A stretch of 64,000 bases of DNA from Candidatus Scatosoma pullicola (lineage in GTDB: Bacteria; Bacillota; Clostridia; Christensenellales; Borkfalkiaceae), in NCBI GenBank assembly GCA_018712725.1, contig DVGN01000100.1, forward strand, positions 1 to 64,000. Direction: 5' to 3'. The notes beneath the pieces were generated by a model that worked only from the letters and a program-made list of their open reading frames with translations, ran no database searches and was not told the DNA's origin. This document shows, one piece after another, positions 10,748-20,630 of the stretch. The number at the start of each line of letters is the position of its first letter. Position 1 is the stretch's first letter. The translations under genes were made by a program, and so were the position numbers.

Positions 10748-13453
10748 CTATCCCCTCCGGCCGGCGGGAGAAAGGGCGTTCGACGCAGCCCTGCCCCTAT
10801 CCTTTTTCCTTTTTTCGCGCAGTGCCTTTGCCGCGCATCTGCGCAGGAAATCGGCGGGAATGACGGTAAAGGAGAGCGCGAGCACGGCGAGAAGTTCGCG
10901 CGCGGACAGCGGCGTACAGCGGAAAGCGCTGCCGCCGAAACGGATGAGCAGCAGCTGCACCGCGGCGACGAGCAAAATAAACACGACGAACAACTTATTT
11001 TTCCCGAGATGGGAAAAGAGGTTGAGCCGCTCCGTGCGCGCGTTGAAGGCGTTGAACAGCCCCATGAACACGAACAGGGCGAAAAAAGCGGTGTAAAAGC
11101 GGACGGGGTCTTCGGCAAAGGAGAAAAAGCGGCGGAAGAAGGGCAGTTCGAGAAACAGAAGGCTTAAAATCACCGAATACCCGCCCATCCACAGGATGCG
11201 CCCCGCCGTATGCCCGTCGAGCACCCGTTCCTTCCGCGGCACGGGCGGCGTCCGCATGTATTCTTCCAGCGCCGGCTCCCCCGCGAACGCCAGCCCCGCC
11301 AGCGTATCCATGATGATGTTGATCCAGAGCATCTGGATGACGGTCACGGGGGTGTCCGTCCCGATAAAGGGGGCGATGAGGGAGACCCCCACGGCGCCCA
11401 GGTTCATCGTGAGCTGGAAGGTGACGAATTTGCGGATGCTGCGGAAAATCGTCCTGCCGTAGCGGATGGCGCGGGCGATGGAGGCGAAATTGTCGTCGAG
11501 GACGACGATGTCCCCCGCCTCTTTGGCGACCTCCGTTCCCGAGCCCATCGCAAACCCGACGTCCGCGCGTTTGAGCGCCGCCGCGTCGTTGATCCCGTCC
11601 CCCGTCATGCCGACAACCAGCCCCTGCGACTGCGCCAGCCGCACCAACCGGCTCTTGTCCGAAGGCAGCGCGCGGGCAACCACCCGAAGGCGGGGCAGAA
11701 TTTTGATGACCTCCCCGTCCGACATCGCCGCGAGCCGTTTGCCCGTCAGAACGACGTCCCCCGCCGAGCGCATCAGCCCCGCTTCCGCCGCCACGGCGAC
11801 GGCGGTCTCCGGATTGTCCCCCGTGATCATGACCACCTGCACGCCCGCGCCCGTGACCTCCGCGATCGCCGCGGGCACCTCTTCCCGGAGGTCGTCGCGG
11901 ATGCCGACGAGCGCCACGAAGGCGAGATCTTTCAGGTCGGCGTCCCCGCGCACCGGCCGGGCGGAAACCGCCACCGCGAGAACGCGCATCCCCTTCTTCG
12001 TCATCCGCTCCATCTCCCGCGCCATCCCGGCTTTGTCGAAATTCCCCGCCGCCCCGCGCGTGCAGGCAGACAATATCTTTTCGGGCGCGCCCTTGACGAA
12101 GGTGCATTCTTTCCCGAAACGGGGAATTTCCCCCGACCCGGCGCGGAGGACGGCGGCGGAAAACTTATTGGCGCTGTCGAAGGGGAGCACCTCCCCCCGC
12201 TCGTAATTTTCCGTATTCCCGAGCGGCAGGGCGGCGTCGAGCAGGGCGCGTTCGGTCGCGTTCCCGCCCCGCGCCCTCCCCTCTTCCGAGAGGACGGCGG
12301 AGGTATCGAACGCCGCCGAAAGGCGCAGAAGTTCCGCCGTCACGGGGTCGCATTTTTTTATCTCGTCGCAACCCTGCCCCCCGCATCCGACCAACCGGAC
12401 GACGCGCGCTTCCCCTTTGGTCAGCGTGCCCGTCTTGTCGGTGAACAGGATGTTCAGTCCGCCCGACGCTTCGATCCCGGCGGGCTTTCGCACCAGCACC
12501 TTGTCTTTGAGCATGCGGAGCATATTGGAGGAGAGAACGACGGCGATCATCATGGGCAGCCCCTCGGGGACGGCGACCACGACGACCGCGATGGCGAGCG
12601 TAAGCGCGTGCAGAAGCCGCGGCACGCACACCGACCAGGTGCGCATATCCGCCCACGCCCCGGAAAAATCCATTCCGTTGTCGATAAAAAAGCCGTTGAA
12701 CAGGTCGGCGATGGCGACGAGAACGGCGGCGAGATAGCCGAGTTTCCCCAGCGTCCGCGCCAGCGCGGAGAGCTTGACTTTCAGGGGGCTGTCGGGCGCC
12801 TCTTCCTGAATCTCCCCCGCAATGCCGCCGTAAAAGGTCTTGTCCCCCACCCTGCCCACGCGCATCGTCCCTTCGCCCGAAGAGACGGAACAGCCGGAAA
12901 AGAGCCGGTCGCTGCGGGAGAGATCCCATTCCCCGCCCTGCCCGGACAGGGGGAATTTTTCCGCCTCCGCGCTCTCGCCGTTGAGGGCGGACTGGTCGAC
13001 GCCGAGTTTGCCCGAAAGGAGGACGCCGTCCGCGTGGATCTTGTCCCCCGCCCGCAGCAGCACGACGTCCCCCACGACCAGATCGGAGGCGGGGATCTCT
13101 TTTACCCCCTCCGCGCGCCGCACGAGGCAGCGGGCGTTTTCCGCCGATTTCTGCAATTCCAGAAACGCCGATTCGCTGCCGTATTGGGAGAGGGTGGACA
13201 CGAAAGTGGCGAGAAAGACCGCCGCCGCGATGCCGACCGATTCCGCCCAATCGGCTGTGCGGAAGAGAAAAATCAGATTGACGGCGAGCGCGGCGAGCAG
13301 GATCCGGATGATCGGATCGCCGAAACTCGCGAGATATTGTCTGAAAAATCCCTTGCGCCCCCGCCGGGTGATGACGTTGGCGCCGTGCGCCCGGCGGGAG
13401 GCGAGCACCTCCGCCCCGGTCAGCCCCCGCGCTTCCCGATTTTCTCTTTCCAT
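10748..13453 (-). CDS. Cation-translocating P-type ATPase (Ca2+-ATPase-like)
   Basis: DKTGTLTKGEARVV, MTGDGINDAAALKRADVGFAMG, MITGDNPETA; upstream part of the ORF (to 13828) is repeat-derived, so the start is placed at MERENREARG. Confidence 0.93.
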   Translation of the reverse strand: MERENREARGLTGAEVLASRRAHGANVITRRGRKGFFRQYLASFGDPIIRILLAALAVNLIFLFRTADWAESVGIAAAVFLATFVSTLSQYGSESAFLELQKSAENARCLVRRAEGVKEIPASDLVVGDVVLLRAGDKIHADGVLLSGKLGVDQSALNGESAEAEKFPLSGQGGEWDLSRSDRLFSGCSVSSGEGTMRVGRVGDKTFYGGIAGEIQEEAPDSPLKVKLSALARTLGKLGYLAAVLVAIADLFNGFFIDNGMDFSGAWADMRTWSVCVPRLLHALTLAIAVVVVAVPEGLPMMIAVVLSSNMLRMLKDKVLVRKPAGIEASGGLNILFTDKTGTLTKGEARVVRLVGCGGQGCDEIKKCDPVTAELLRLSAAFDTSAVLSEEGRARGGNATERALLDAALPLGNTENYERGEVLPFDSANKFSAAVLRAGSGEIPRFGKECTFVKGAPEKILSACTRGAAGNFDKAGMAREMERMTKKGMRVLAVAVSARPVRGDADLKDLAFVALVGIRDDLREEVPAAIAEVTGAGVQVVMITGDNPETAVAVAAEAGLMRSAGDVVLTGKRLAAMSDGEVIKILPRLRVVARALPSDKSRLVRLAQSQGLVVGMTGDGINDAAALKRADVGFAMGSGTEVAKEAGDIVVLDDNFASIARAIRYGRTIFRSIRKFVTFQLTMNLGAVGVSLIAPFIGTDTPVTVIQMLWINIIMDTLAGLAFAGEPALEEYMRTPPVPRKERVLDGHTAGRILWMGGYSVILSLLFLELPFFRRFFSFAEDPVRFYTAFFALFVFMGLFNAFNARTERLNLFSHLGKNKLFVVFILLVAAVQLLLIRFGGSAFRCTPLSARELLAVLALSFTVIPADFLRRCAAKALREKRKKDRGRAASNALSPAGRRG

Positions 13454-13633
13454 CTGCCGCTCCTCTTTTTTGCCGTAATTCCCTTCATTGTATGCGGCGG
13501 GGACGGGCTTTATGCCCGAGCGGAGGGAGAGAACGTTCTGCCCGGAAAAACTATATATCGTGCGGTGTTTCGCGCCTTGCCCGCATCTATGCGTTTTGGC
13601 GATTTGCGGACAGACAATCCCCCCCTTCCACTT

Positions 13634-13800
13634 CCCCCCCTTTGCACAAGGGGGGCAGGCGTGTGGTTTCCCTCCTTTGCACATGGGGGGGGGCGGGCGT
13701 GTGGCTCCCCCCTTTGTGTAAAGGGGGCAGAGGCGTGTGGTTTTCCTCCTTTGCACATGGGGCGGGCGTGTGGCTTTCCTGACTTTACACAAGGGAATGG
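13634..13800. repeat. Tandem array of ~35-39 bp units with palindromic CCCCCTTTGCACAAGGGGG core and GGCGTGTGG spacer
   Basis: Four units plus a partial visible by eye. Confidence 0.8.
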
Positions 13801-14045
13801 CGGATAAATTCCCCCGGCTTTTGGGCAAGAAAGCCCGATAGACGCAACCCTGTCCCTCTCAAATCTCTCTTTACGGGAACAAAGACATGACAACGAAGCG
13901 CCAATGCCGCAAGCCTCCCCTTATGGTAAGGTGAGGTGGCACGAAGTGCCGGAGGGGATAAGAGGGGCGATGAAAACACGAAAACGCCGCCCCGGAAAGC
14001 GCGGGACGGCGCAAACGACCAAACCGCAAAAAAGCGGCGAAAAAA

Positions 14046-14681
14046 TTATCTCTTTTGGAAAAAGCCGAGCGCCTGGGTCATAATCCCCATGGCGGTGCGG
14101 GCGAGTTCTTCGGGCGGCCTCTTCATGCCCTGTTTGAGCCAACGGATGATGAGTCCGATACAGCCGTTGCTGACAAAGGCGTAAAAATCCTCTATCTGTT
14201 CTTCTGCCGCGTTCGGAAAGGCGCGGGAATAGGCGTCCACGCAGGACTTCCTGCCCATTTCCAGCATCCGGTACAAAAAGCGCTTGTCGCCGTTGTCGCC
14301 GAGAACGACGGCGCAGACGTCCATGTTCTGCCCGAGAAAGCGGAAAATCCCCTCAAAAAATCCGACGGACATCAGACCGCTCTCCCCCGCGATCTTTTTC
14401 AGCTGTTCGGCGAGTTCGGCGAGTATCTCCTCTTCGATCTTCTCCAAAAGATCGTAGACGTCCCGATAATGGTTGTAAAAAGTGCTGCGGTTGATGCCCG
14501 TGCGCTCGCACAGCTCCCGCACGGTGATCGACCGGATCGGCTTCGTCGCGAGCAGCTCGGTGAACTGCTTGCGGATGAGCATCTTCGTCACCCGCACGCG
14601 GTAGTCCCTGTCCGGAAACTTGCCCGCCCTTTCGGCGCTTTCCGCGTTTTCCAAGTTCTTCCTGTCCTCCGAATTTGCCAT
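14046..14681 (-). CDS. TetR/AcrR family transcriptional regulator
   Basis: N-terminal HTH: ELLATKPIRSITVRELCERTGINRSTFYNHYRDVYDLLEKIEEE. Confidence 0.92.
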   Translation of the reverse strand: MANSEDRKNLENAESAERAGKFPDRDYRVRVTKMLIRKQFTELLATKPIRSITVRELCERTGINRSTFYNHYRDVYDLLEKIEEEILAELAEQLKKIAGESGLMSVGFFEGIFRFLGQNMDVCAVVLGDNGDKRFLYRMLEMGRKSCVDAYSRAFPNAAEEQIEDFYAFVSNGCIGLIIRWLKQGMKRPPEELARTAMGIMTQALGFFQKR

Positions 14682-14876
14682 TTCCGTTCCTCCTTTTCCG
14701 CCCCGATCCGAGCCGACAATTTTTGCGGAAATGTCGACTAACCTGCCGCAGCTCCGCCCGTCGGCGAATATCTGCGCATTCCGGCAAAAATTGCCCGTTT
14801 ACAAATCCTCTTTTCTATATTATAATAGATTTGAAGAAAAAAAGCAATCGGACAGACAAAAAGGAGGGTGACAATC

Positions 14877-15872
14877 ATGAAAAAGTTATATGTCGTAACG
14901 GGCGCGGACGGACATCTGGGCAGCACGATCGTCCGGCTGCTGCTTGAAAAAGGCGAAAAGGTGCGCGGGCTTATCCTGCCCGGGCAGACGCCCCTCTTCG
15001 AAGGTCGGGCGGAATACGTATTCGGAGACGTCACAAAACCGGAGACCCTCCCGCCCCTGTTCGAAAGGGCGGAAGACGAAGAGATCGTCTTTATCCACAC
15101 GGCGGGCATCATCAGCATCGCGGACAAGGTGACGGACGACCTGCTGCGCGTCAACGTCGAAGGCACGGAAAATCTGCTTTCCGCGGCGCTCGGCAGCCGC
15201 GTGAAAAAGTTCGTCTACGTCAGTTCGGTGCACGCCATTCCCGAACAGCCCCTGCGCGTCCTCTCCGAAACGGACGATTTTTCCCCCGACAAGGTGCAGG
15301 GCGCCTATGCCAAGACCAAGGCGATGGCGACGGAAAAGGTACTCGAATACGTCAAAAAGGGGCTGAACGCGGTCGTCGTCCACCCGTCCGGCATTTTGGG
15401 ACCTTACGACGGCTCGGGGAATCATCTCGTCCAGCTCGTCACCGATTATGTGGAAAACAAGCTCCCCGCCTGCGTCAAGGGGGGCTACGACTTCGTGGAC
15501 GTGCGCGACGTGGCGGCGGGTACTCTCGCCGCGGCGGAAAAGGGCAGGACGGGGGAATGCTATATCCTCTCCAACCGGCATTACGAGATCCGGGAAGTTC
15601 TCGCCATCGTCCGCTCCGTCGCGGGCGGGAGACGGCTGCCCGTCCTGCCCGTGTGGATGGCAAAACTCGCCCTGCCCCTCATGGAATTTATCGCAAAATG
15701 CAAAAAGAAGCGCCCGCTGTACACCAAATATTCGCTGTACACGCTGACGAGCAACGACAAATTTTCTCACGACAAGGCATCCCGCGAACTCGGCTACCGC
15801 CCCCGCGATCTGTACGAGACCATCCGCGACACCATCGCCTGGCTCAGGCGAAAAACGCCCCTGCCCGCATAA
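14877..15872 (+). CDS. NAD-dependent epimerase/dehydratase family protein
   Basis: VVTGADGHLGSTIVRLLLEKGEKVRGL Rossmann motif, YAKTKAMATE catalytic YxxxK. Confidence 0.92.
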   Translation: MKKLYVVTGADGHLGSTIVRLLLEKGEKVRGLILPGQTPLFEGRAEYVFGDVTKPETLPPLFERAEDEEIVFIHTAGIISIADKVTDDLLRVNVEGTENLLSAALGSRVKKFVYVSSVHAIPEQPLRVLSETDDFSPDKVQGAYAKTKAMATEKVLEYVKKGLNAVVVHPSGILGPYDGSGNHLVQLVTDYVENKLPACVKGGYDFVDVRDVAAGTLAAAEKGRTGECYILSNRHYEIREVLAIVRSVAGGRRLPVLPVWMAKLALPLMEFIAKCKKKRPLYTKYSLYTLTSNDKFSHDKASRELGYRPRDLYETIRDTIAWLRRKTPLPA

Positions 15873-15906
15873 AGGGCGGGCGGGAAGGAGCGGATGTCCT
15901 TGCGGT

Positions 15907-15941
15907 AAGCGGCTCCCCTCTCGGGGAGCTGCGTTTTTTTG
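15907..15941 (+). terminator. Intrinsic terminator CGGCTCCCCTCTCGGGGAGCTGCGTTTTTTT
   Basis: GC hairpin followed by T-run downstream of the epimerase. Confidence 0.7.
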
Positions 15942-16014
15942 ATTTCCGGGGAGCAGGGTTTTGACGAGCGCAAAATTCTGTCCCGGTAAACAGATTGCCT
16001 GTTTTTACAATTCC

Positions 16015-16120
16015 GTTTCGTTAAATTTTTTCGAAGAAAAAATTTAACGAAAGTCTGCGGAAAATTTTAACGGAGAGACAACCGCGTACGCGCGGCATAC
16101 GCCGCTATATCGCGCCTCCC
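16015..16120. repeat. Divergent, partial copy of the TTTCGTTAAATTTTTT...AACGAAA structured repeat (family C)
   Basis: TTTCGTTAAATTTTTTC-GAA-GAAAAAATTTAACGAAA perfect hairpin followed by GTCTGCGG, shared with 19081 and 28185. Confidence 0.7.
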
Positions 16121-16262
16121 TCTTTGCCCCGTTGGGGCAAAGTTCCCGGCCTCAAACTTCGAATAAGCAGGAACAACCGAAGTTTCGGGCGTCAGTCGCG
16201 GACGGGACAAGAAGCCTGCGTAAAGTCCGACGGGAGTGTACGCAATAAGTACATGACCTAAT
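16120..16262. repeat. Family B structured intergenic repeat, copy 1
   Basis: ~135 bp nearly identical to 31076-31215; contains TTTGCCCC-GTTG-GGGCAAA and AACTTCG...CGAAGTT hairpins. Confidence 0.85.
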
Positions 16263-16464
16263 GTTGTCATTATTGTAACATACGTTTTTTCCCAAACAAT
16301 TACGAATATATTAAAATACAGTGAAATTATCCGGAATTTACCTTTTCCCATCCCCCCGTGTTCCGCCATAATATACCATAGACCGAACGGCAACGACGCA
16401 AAGTTCTGTTTTTGTCGTTTTTTGAATTTTTTCGGAAAAGAGTCGGGATCTGACCGCAGATTGC

Positions 16465-16503
16465 CTGCCGCCCGCCCCCTATTGGGGCGGGCGGCAAAAA
16501 AAC
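16465..16503 (+). terminator. Hairpin GCCGCCCGCCCC-CTATT-GGGGCGGGCGGC followed by A/T-rich tract
   Basis: Perfect inverted repeat. Confidence 0.45.
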
Positions 16504-16704
16504 AGACGGGAAACCGGGCAACGGGAAAAAACGGCGGTTTTTTCCTTTCGTCAAATCCCTGCCCCTGCCTTTTCCCGGGATCGGAAATTTTTCGTCCCCC
16601 TTGCCCGCAAAAGAAAAATTTATTACAACCTTTTTACACGCATAGTGTGGATTTTTTTACAAGTATGTGATACAATAATGTAAGAAAGAGGACGGAGGAA
16701 AGTT

Positions 16705-17514
16705 ATGCCTTCCACTTACGCGCACAAAAGATTCGGGGAAAAAGTGCTTTCCGCGCTGCCCGAACCCCTTTCCGGGCATCTGAAAAAGCACCTGCCCGAA
16801 TATTATCTCGGGCTGCACGGCCCCGACCTGCTCTTTTACTACCACCCGCTCGGCAAAAACGCCGTCAACGGCAAGGGATATAAAATGCACGAAGAAAAGG
16901 CGGCGGGCTTTTTCGAAGGGGCGCGCAAAGCCCTTTCGGACGCCGCTAAAACGCAGGGCGTATCGCCCGCGGAAACCGCCGAAGGCGCCTATATCGCCGG
17001 ATTCATCTGCCATTTCGCGCTCGACAGCGAGTGCCACGGCTATATCGGCAGGCGGATTAAAGAGACGGGCATCCGGCACGCCGCCATCGAGACGGAGTTC
17101 GACCGCTCCCTGCTGACGGCGGACGGCGAAAAGGTGCTCGGCGTCAATCACGCCGCCCATCTCGCCCACCCCGAAACGGCAGAGACGGCGGCAAAACTTT
17201 TGGGCGTGACCGAAGAGCAGGCCCAAAAAGCCCTCTCCTTCTTCGTGAAGGCGAACGGCTGGTTCTCTTCGGGAAATTCCCTCTTCCGGGGATTTGCCTT
17301 CGCCCTGCTCGCCGTCACGAAAAACAGGGAGATCCGCGGGATGTTTTACGACAAAGCCCCGCGCGCGGACTGCGCTCCGTCCAACGTGGTTTTGCGCGAA
17401 AAATTCGACGCCGCCGTACCGCTCGGCGCTTCCCTGGTGTCCGCTTATTTTGAAAATATGTCCTCTCCCCTCCCCCCGCGCTTCTCGCGCAATTACGAAG
17501 GGACAGACGAATAA
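16705..17514 (+). CDS. Zinc-dependent phospholipase C-like family protein
   Basis: MPSTYAHKRFGEKVL..., LGLHGPDLLFYYHPL, HFALDSECHGYIG His/Asp pattern. Confidence 0.8.
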   Translation: MPSTYAHKRFGEKVLSALPEPLSGHLKKHLPEYYLGLHGPDLLFYYHPLGKNAVNGKGYKMHEEKAAGFFEGARKALSDAAKTQGVSPAETAEGAYIAGFICHFALDSECHGYIGRRIKETGIRHAAIETEFDRSLLTADGEKVLGVNHAAHLAHPETAETAAKLLGVTEEQAQKALSFFVKANGWFSSGNSLFRGFAFALLAVTKNREIRGMFYDKAPRADCAPSNVVLREKFDAAVPLGASLVSAYFENMSSPLPPRFSRNYEGTDE

Positions 17515-17551
17515 GGGAACGGAACAAAAATAACGTACGGGAGAAAAAACG

Positions 17552-18865
17552 ATGCAAAAAGAGAGAAGATTCACCCCTTTCGAACTCAAATGGATCTTGT
17601 ACGACGTGGGCAATTCCGCCTTCGTCCTGCTGGCGTCCACCATCCTCCCCATCTATTTCGAAGCGGTTGCGGGCGCGGCGGGCATCAGCGACGCGCAGTC
17701 CACCGCCTATTGGGGATACACGGCTTCGGCGGTCACGATCGTCACGGCGCTCATCTCCCCGATCCTGGGGACGCTTGCCGACTTCAAGGGCAAAAAGGCG
17801 CTCTTTCTGATCTTTTCCCTGCTCGGCATCGTCGGATGCCTCTTCCTCGCCGTGCCCATGCACTGGCTCATTTTCCTGTTCGTGTACGGTATCGCCAAAG
17901 TGGGGCTTTCTTCCTCACTCGTCTTTTACGATTCCATGCTCCCCGACGTCACCTCGGAAGAGCGGCTGCATAAGATCTCTTCGCACGGCTATGCCTGGGG
18001 ATATATCGGCAGCTGCATCCCCTTCATCGTCTGTCTCGCCATCGTGCTTTTCAGCGACATGAGCAGTTTATCCCTCATTCTCGCCTTCATCATCACGGGC
18101 GTCTGGTGGTTTGCCTTTACCATGCCCCTTGCCAAATCCTACCGGCAGACCCATTTCCTCCCCCGCCCCGAAAAGCCTTTCAAAAGCGCCTTCAAGCGGC
18201 TGGGACAGCTGTTCGGAGAACTTAGGAAAAACAAAAAGGCGTTCCTCTTCCTCCTCGCGTTCTTCTTCTATATCGACGGCGTATATACGATCATCGACAT
18301 GGCGACCAAATTCGGAAGCGCGCTCGGTCTGGAAATGCCCTCCCTCCTCATCGCCCTGCTCGTGACGCAGATCGTGGCATTCCCCTCCGCCATCGCCTTC
18401 GGGGTGCTGACGAAAAAGGTCTCGGACGCCAAGCTCATCGCCGTGTGCATCGCGGCGTACACCTTCGTCGGATTCTTCGCCGTATTCCTTTACCACGAAT
18501 GGCAGTTCTGGGTGCTCGCCGTCATGGTCGGGCTTTTCCAAGGGGGGATCCAGGCGCTTTCCCGATCCTATTTCGCAAAACTCGTCCCTGCGGAAAAGTC
18601 GGGCGAATACTTCGGCGTGTTCGACATCTTCGGCAAGGGCGCGGCGTTTCTCGGCACTCTGCTGTTCGGCGTGACGACGGACATTGCCCTCGCCTGCGGC
18701 GCGGGCGACGGACTTGCCCTCCACCTCAGCATCCTGCCCGTCGCCACCCTGTTCGTCGTGGGCTTCGTCCTCTTCCTGTATGCGGCGAAACAGCCCGATC
18801 CCGTATTCGGCGACGCTGACGGGGCGAATTCCGCAGGTCCCGCGGATTTCGCGGACGGCGACTGA
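17552..18865 (+). CDS. MFS transporter, UMF1/Atg22-like
   Basis: FELKWILYDVGNSAFVLLASTILPIYFEAVA; 12-TM pattern; GLFQGGIQALSRSYFAKLVP. Confidence 0.88.
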   Translation: MQKERRFTPFELKWILYDVGNSAFVLLASTILPIYFEAVAGAAGISDAQSTAYWGYTASAVTIVTALISPILGTLADFKGKKALFLIFSLLGIVGCLFLAVPMHWLIFLFVYGIAKVGLSSSLVFYDSMLPDVTSEERLHKISSHGYAWGYIGSCIPFIVCLAIVLFSDMSSLSLILAFIITGVWWFAFTMPLAKSYRQTHFLPRPEKPFKSAFKRLGQLFGELRKNKKAFLFLLAFFFYIDGVYTIIDMATKFGSALGLEMPSLLIALLVTQIVAFPSAIAFGVLTKKVSDAKLIAVCIAAYTFVGFFAVFLYHEWQFWVLAVMVGLFQGGIQALSRSYFAKLVPAEKSGEYFGVFDIFGKGAAFLGTLLFGVTTDIALACGAGDGLALHLSILPVATLFVVGFVLFLYAAKQPDPVFGDADGANSAGPADFADGD

Positions 18866-18913
18866 CAAAACGGCTCATCCGACCGCCGGAAGGCGGCTCC
18901 TTCATCATATTGT

Positions 18914-18945
18914 TCTGCGCTCCCCTCTCGGGGAGCGCAGTTTTT
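18914..18945 (+). terminator. Intrinsic terminator GCGCTCCCCTCTCGGGGAGCGC-AGTTTTTT
   Basis: Hairpin plus T-run after the MFS gene. Confidence 0.75.
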
Positions 18946-19019
18946 TGGTTTCGCACCATTTTTTCCGCAAAAAAGTGCGCCTTTTTTGCGGATTGATTTC
19001 GGCATTGTAATTTACTTTA

Positions 19020-19330
19020 TCGAAAACGGACTCTCTTATCCCCTCCGTCACTCCGTGACACCTCCCCATACATCTCTGTTTCGTTAAATTTTTTTCGGAA
19101 AAAAATTTAACGAGAGTCTGCGGAAGGATTATACAGGACAGACACCGGCGGCGCGCCGTGCGGCTGACTGCCGGTTTCTTTCCTCTCTCGCCTGCGGCTC
19201 GTTTCACCTTGTTTCCATTTTTTACAAGGGCAAAAAGTGCATAACAAGTGACGCCCTTTTTGCGGATTTACTCTTATCCCCTCCATCTCGCTCCGCTCGA
19301 CACCTCCCCTTACCATAAGGGGAGGCATGG
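19020..19330. repeat. Family C mosaic structured intergenic repeat, copy 2
   Basis: ~300 bp nearly identical to 28125-28470. Confidence 0.9.
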
Positions 19331-19382
19331 TTAGTGGGCGACGCCTCCCCTTTTTGACAAAGGAGAGGCAGGGAGAAAGGGC

Positions 19383-19426
19383 ACAAACGCAAGCCCGACA
19401 ATGTATTGCGTAGTAGATACGCGTTT
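19383..19426. repeat. Right-end fragment of family A (120-bp stop-adjacent) repeat
   Basis: ACAAACGCAAGCCCGACAATGTATTGCGTAGTAGATACGCGTTT, 23 nt from the DegV stop. Confidence 0.85.
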
Positions 19427-19448
19427 CCCCTGACTTAAACCGTAAAAG

Positions 19449-20336
19449 TTACCTTGTGCGTTTGTTGCCCCAAAAGAACAACGCCACCGTCCCCGGGCCC
19501 GTATGACTCCCGATCGTCGTGCCGACGCTGTAAATCTCCACTTTGCCGTTCAGCTTTTTGAAACGGCTTTCCACGAGATCGGCGACAGCGCGCGCGTCCT
19601 CATAACAATCGGAATTGGAAATATAGCACTTGCCCGAATAGTCCGGGCCGCCGTCCGCGTTTTCCTCCATCCGCTGCACGATCTCTTCGATGACCTTTTT
19701 CTTGCCCCGGCACTTCATGCGGGGAATCAGCCTGCCGAGATCGTCCATGTTGAGCAGGGGGCAGATTTTCAGGAGATTCCCGAAAAATCCCGACGCCTTG
19801 GAAATTCTGCCGCCGCGCACGTAATATTTGAGGTCGGTGGAGAAAAACCAGTGGTGCAGACGGAGTTTATGATCTTCCGCCCAACAGAAGAGCTCATCGG
19901 CGGGCATGCCTTCGTCGCGGAGGTCGGCGAGCTTATCCATCAGCAGCCCGTACCCGGACGAAGCACCCAGGGAATCGACGACGTAAATTTTCCGGTCTGG
20001 ATATTTCTCGCCGAGCAATTTTGCCGCCGCGGTGGCGGAGTTATACACCCCCGAAATGCCCGAAGAAAGACAGACGTGGACGATATCCTTTCCCTCTTCG
20101 AGGAAAGGAGTGAAATATTCGACGAACTCTTCGACGTTGACCTGCGAAGTGCGCGTCATCTCCCCTTCCGCCATGCGGCGGTAAAATTCGTCGAAGGGCA
20201 TGGTCTGCCCCAGATCGTCGGGATACTCCTTATCGCCGAGCGAATAGTGAAAACAGATGTAACGGATGTCCCGCCCGTCGAAATGCTCTTTGGTGAGATC
20301 CGCGGTGGAACAGCAGCTCAGAATGTAATTTGCCAT
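19449..20336 (-). CDS. DegV family fatty-acid-binding protein
   Basis: MANYILSCCSTADLT..., HVCLSSGISGVYNSATAAAKLL, YVVDSLGASSGYGLLM. Confidence 0.93.
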   Translation of the reverse strand: MANYILSCCSTADLTKEHFDGRDIRYICFHYSLGDKEYPDDLGQTMPFDEFYRRMAEGEMTRTSQVNVEEFVEYFTPFLEEGKDIVHVCLSSGISGVYNSATAAAKLLGEKYPDRKIYVVDSLGASSGYGLLMDKLADLRDEGMPADELFCWAEDHKLRLHHWFFSTDLKYYVRGGRISKASGFFGNLLKICPLLNMDDLGRLIPRMKCRGKKKVIEEIVQRMEENADGGPDYSGKCYISNSDCYEDARAVADLVESRFKKLNGKVEIYSVGTTIGSHTGPGTVALFFWGNKRTR

Positions 20337-20413
20337 AAAATCACCCCTTTCCCGGCGGCACCGGGTTTTTGATTTTTGTCTTATTTTACCACCCGTTGCC
20401 GCCGATTTCAAGC

Positions 20414-20455
20414 AAACGGCGGGCGGCGGCGCTCTACGCGCCCGCCGCCCGCCTC
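20414..20455. terminator. GC-rich hairpin GGCGGGCGGCGG...CCCGCCGCCCGCC
   Basis: Inverted repeat between degV and the next minus-strand gene. Confidence 0.45.
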
Positions 20456-20630
20456 TATTCCTCTTTATGGTTAAGTCTACTTACAAAATAAAGGGATTTC
20501 CGCTCCTTCCGGCGTCCGGTAGAGCAAAAATTTTTTCTCTACCCGCAGTAGAATCCCCTTTGTTTTCCGCCCTTCCGCGCCCTTTTTCCGGCTTCTTTAC
20601 GGCAAAGACAAATGCGGGCGGAGCGAAAGT

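Noticed and set aside
13634-13800. CRISPR array
   Set aside because: Units are palindromic with conserved linkers rather than unique spacers; no cas genes in the window.
11210-13807. 865-aa plus-strand ORF
   Set aside because: Antisense shadow of the P-type ATPase and adjacent repeats; composition typical of GC-rich shadow frames.
13454-13828. N-terminal 125-aa extension of the P-type ATPase ORF
   Set aside because: Encoded by the tandem palindrome array (CKGGKPHACPPCAKGGK...); the genuine start with RBS-like GAGGAGCGGCAG is at 13453.
16067-16393. 108-aa ORF sharing VGLYAGFLSRPRLTPETSVVPAYSKFE with 30979..31197
   Set aside because: Translation of the family B repeat; hairpin-dominated DNA and different ends, so more likely a structured non-coding repeat than a peptide gene. 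A very short conserved peptide cannot be fully excluded.
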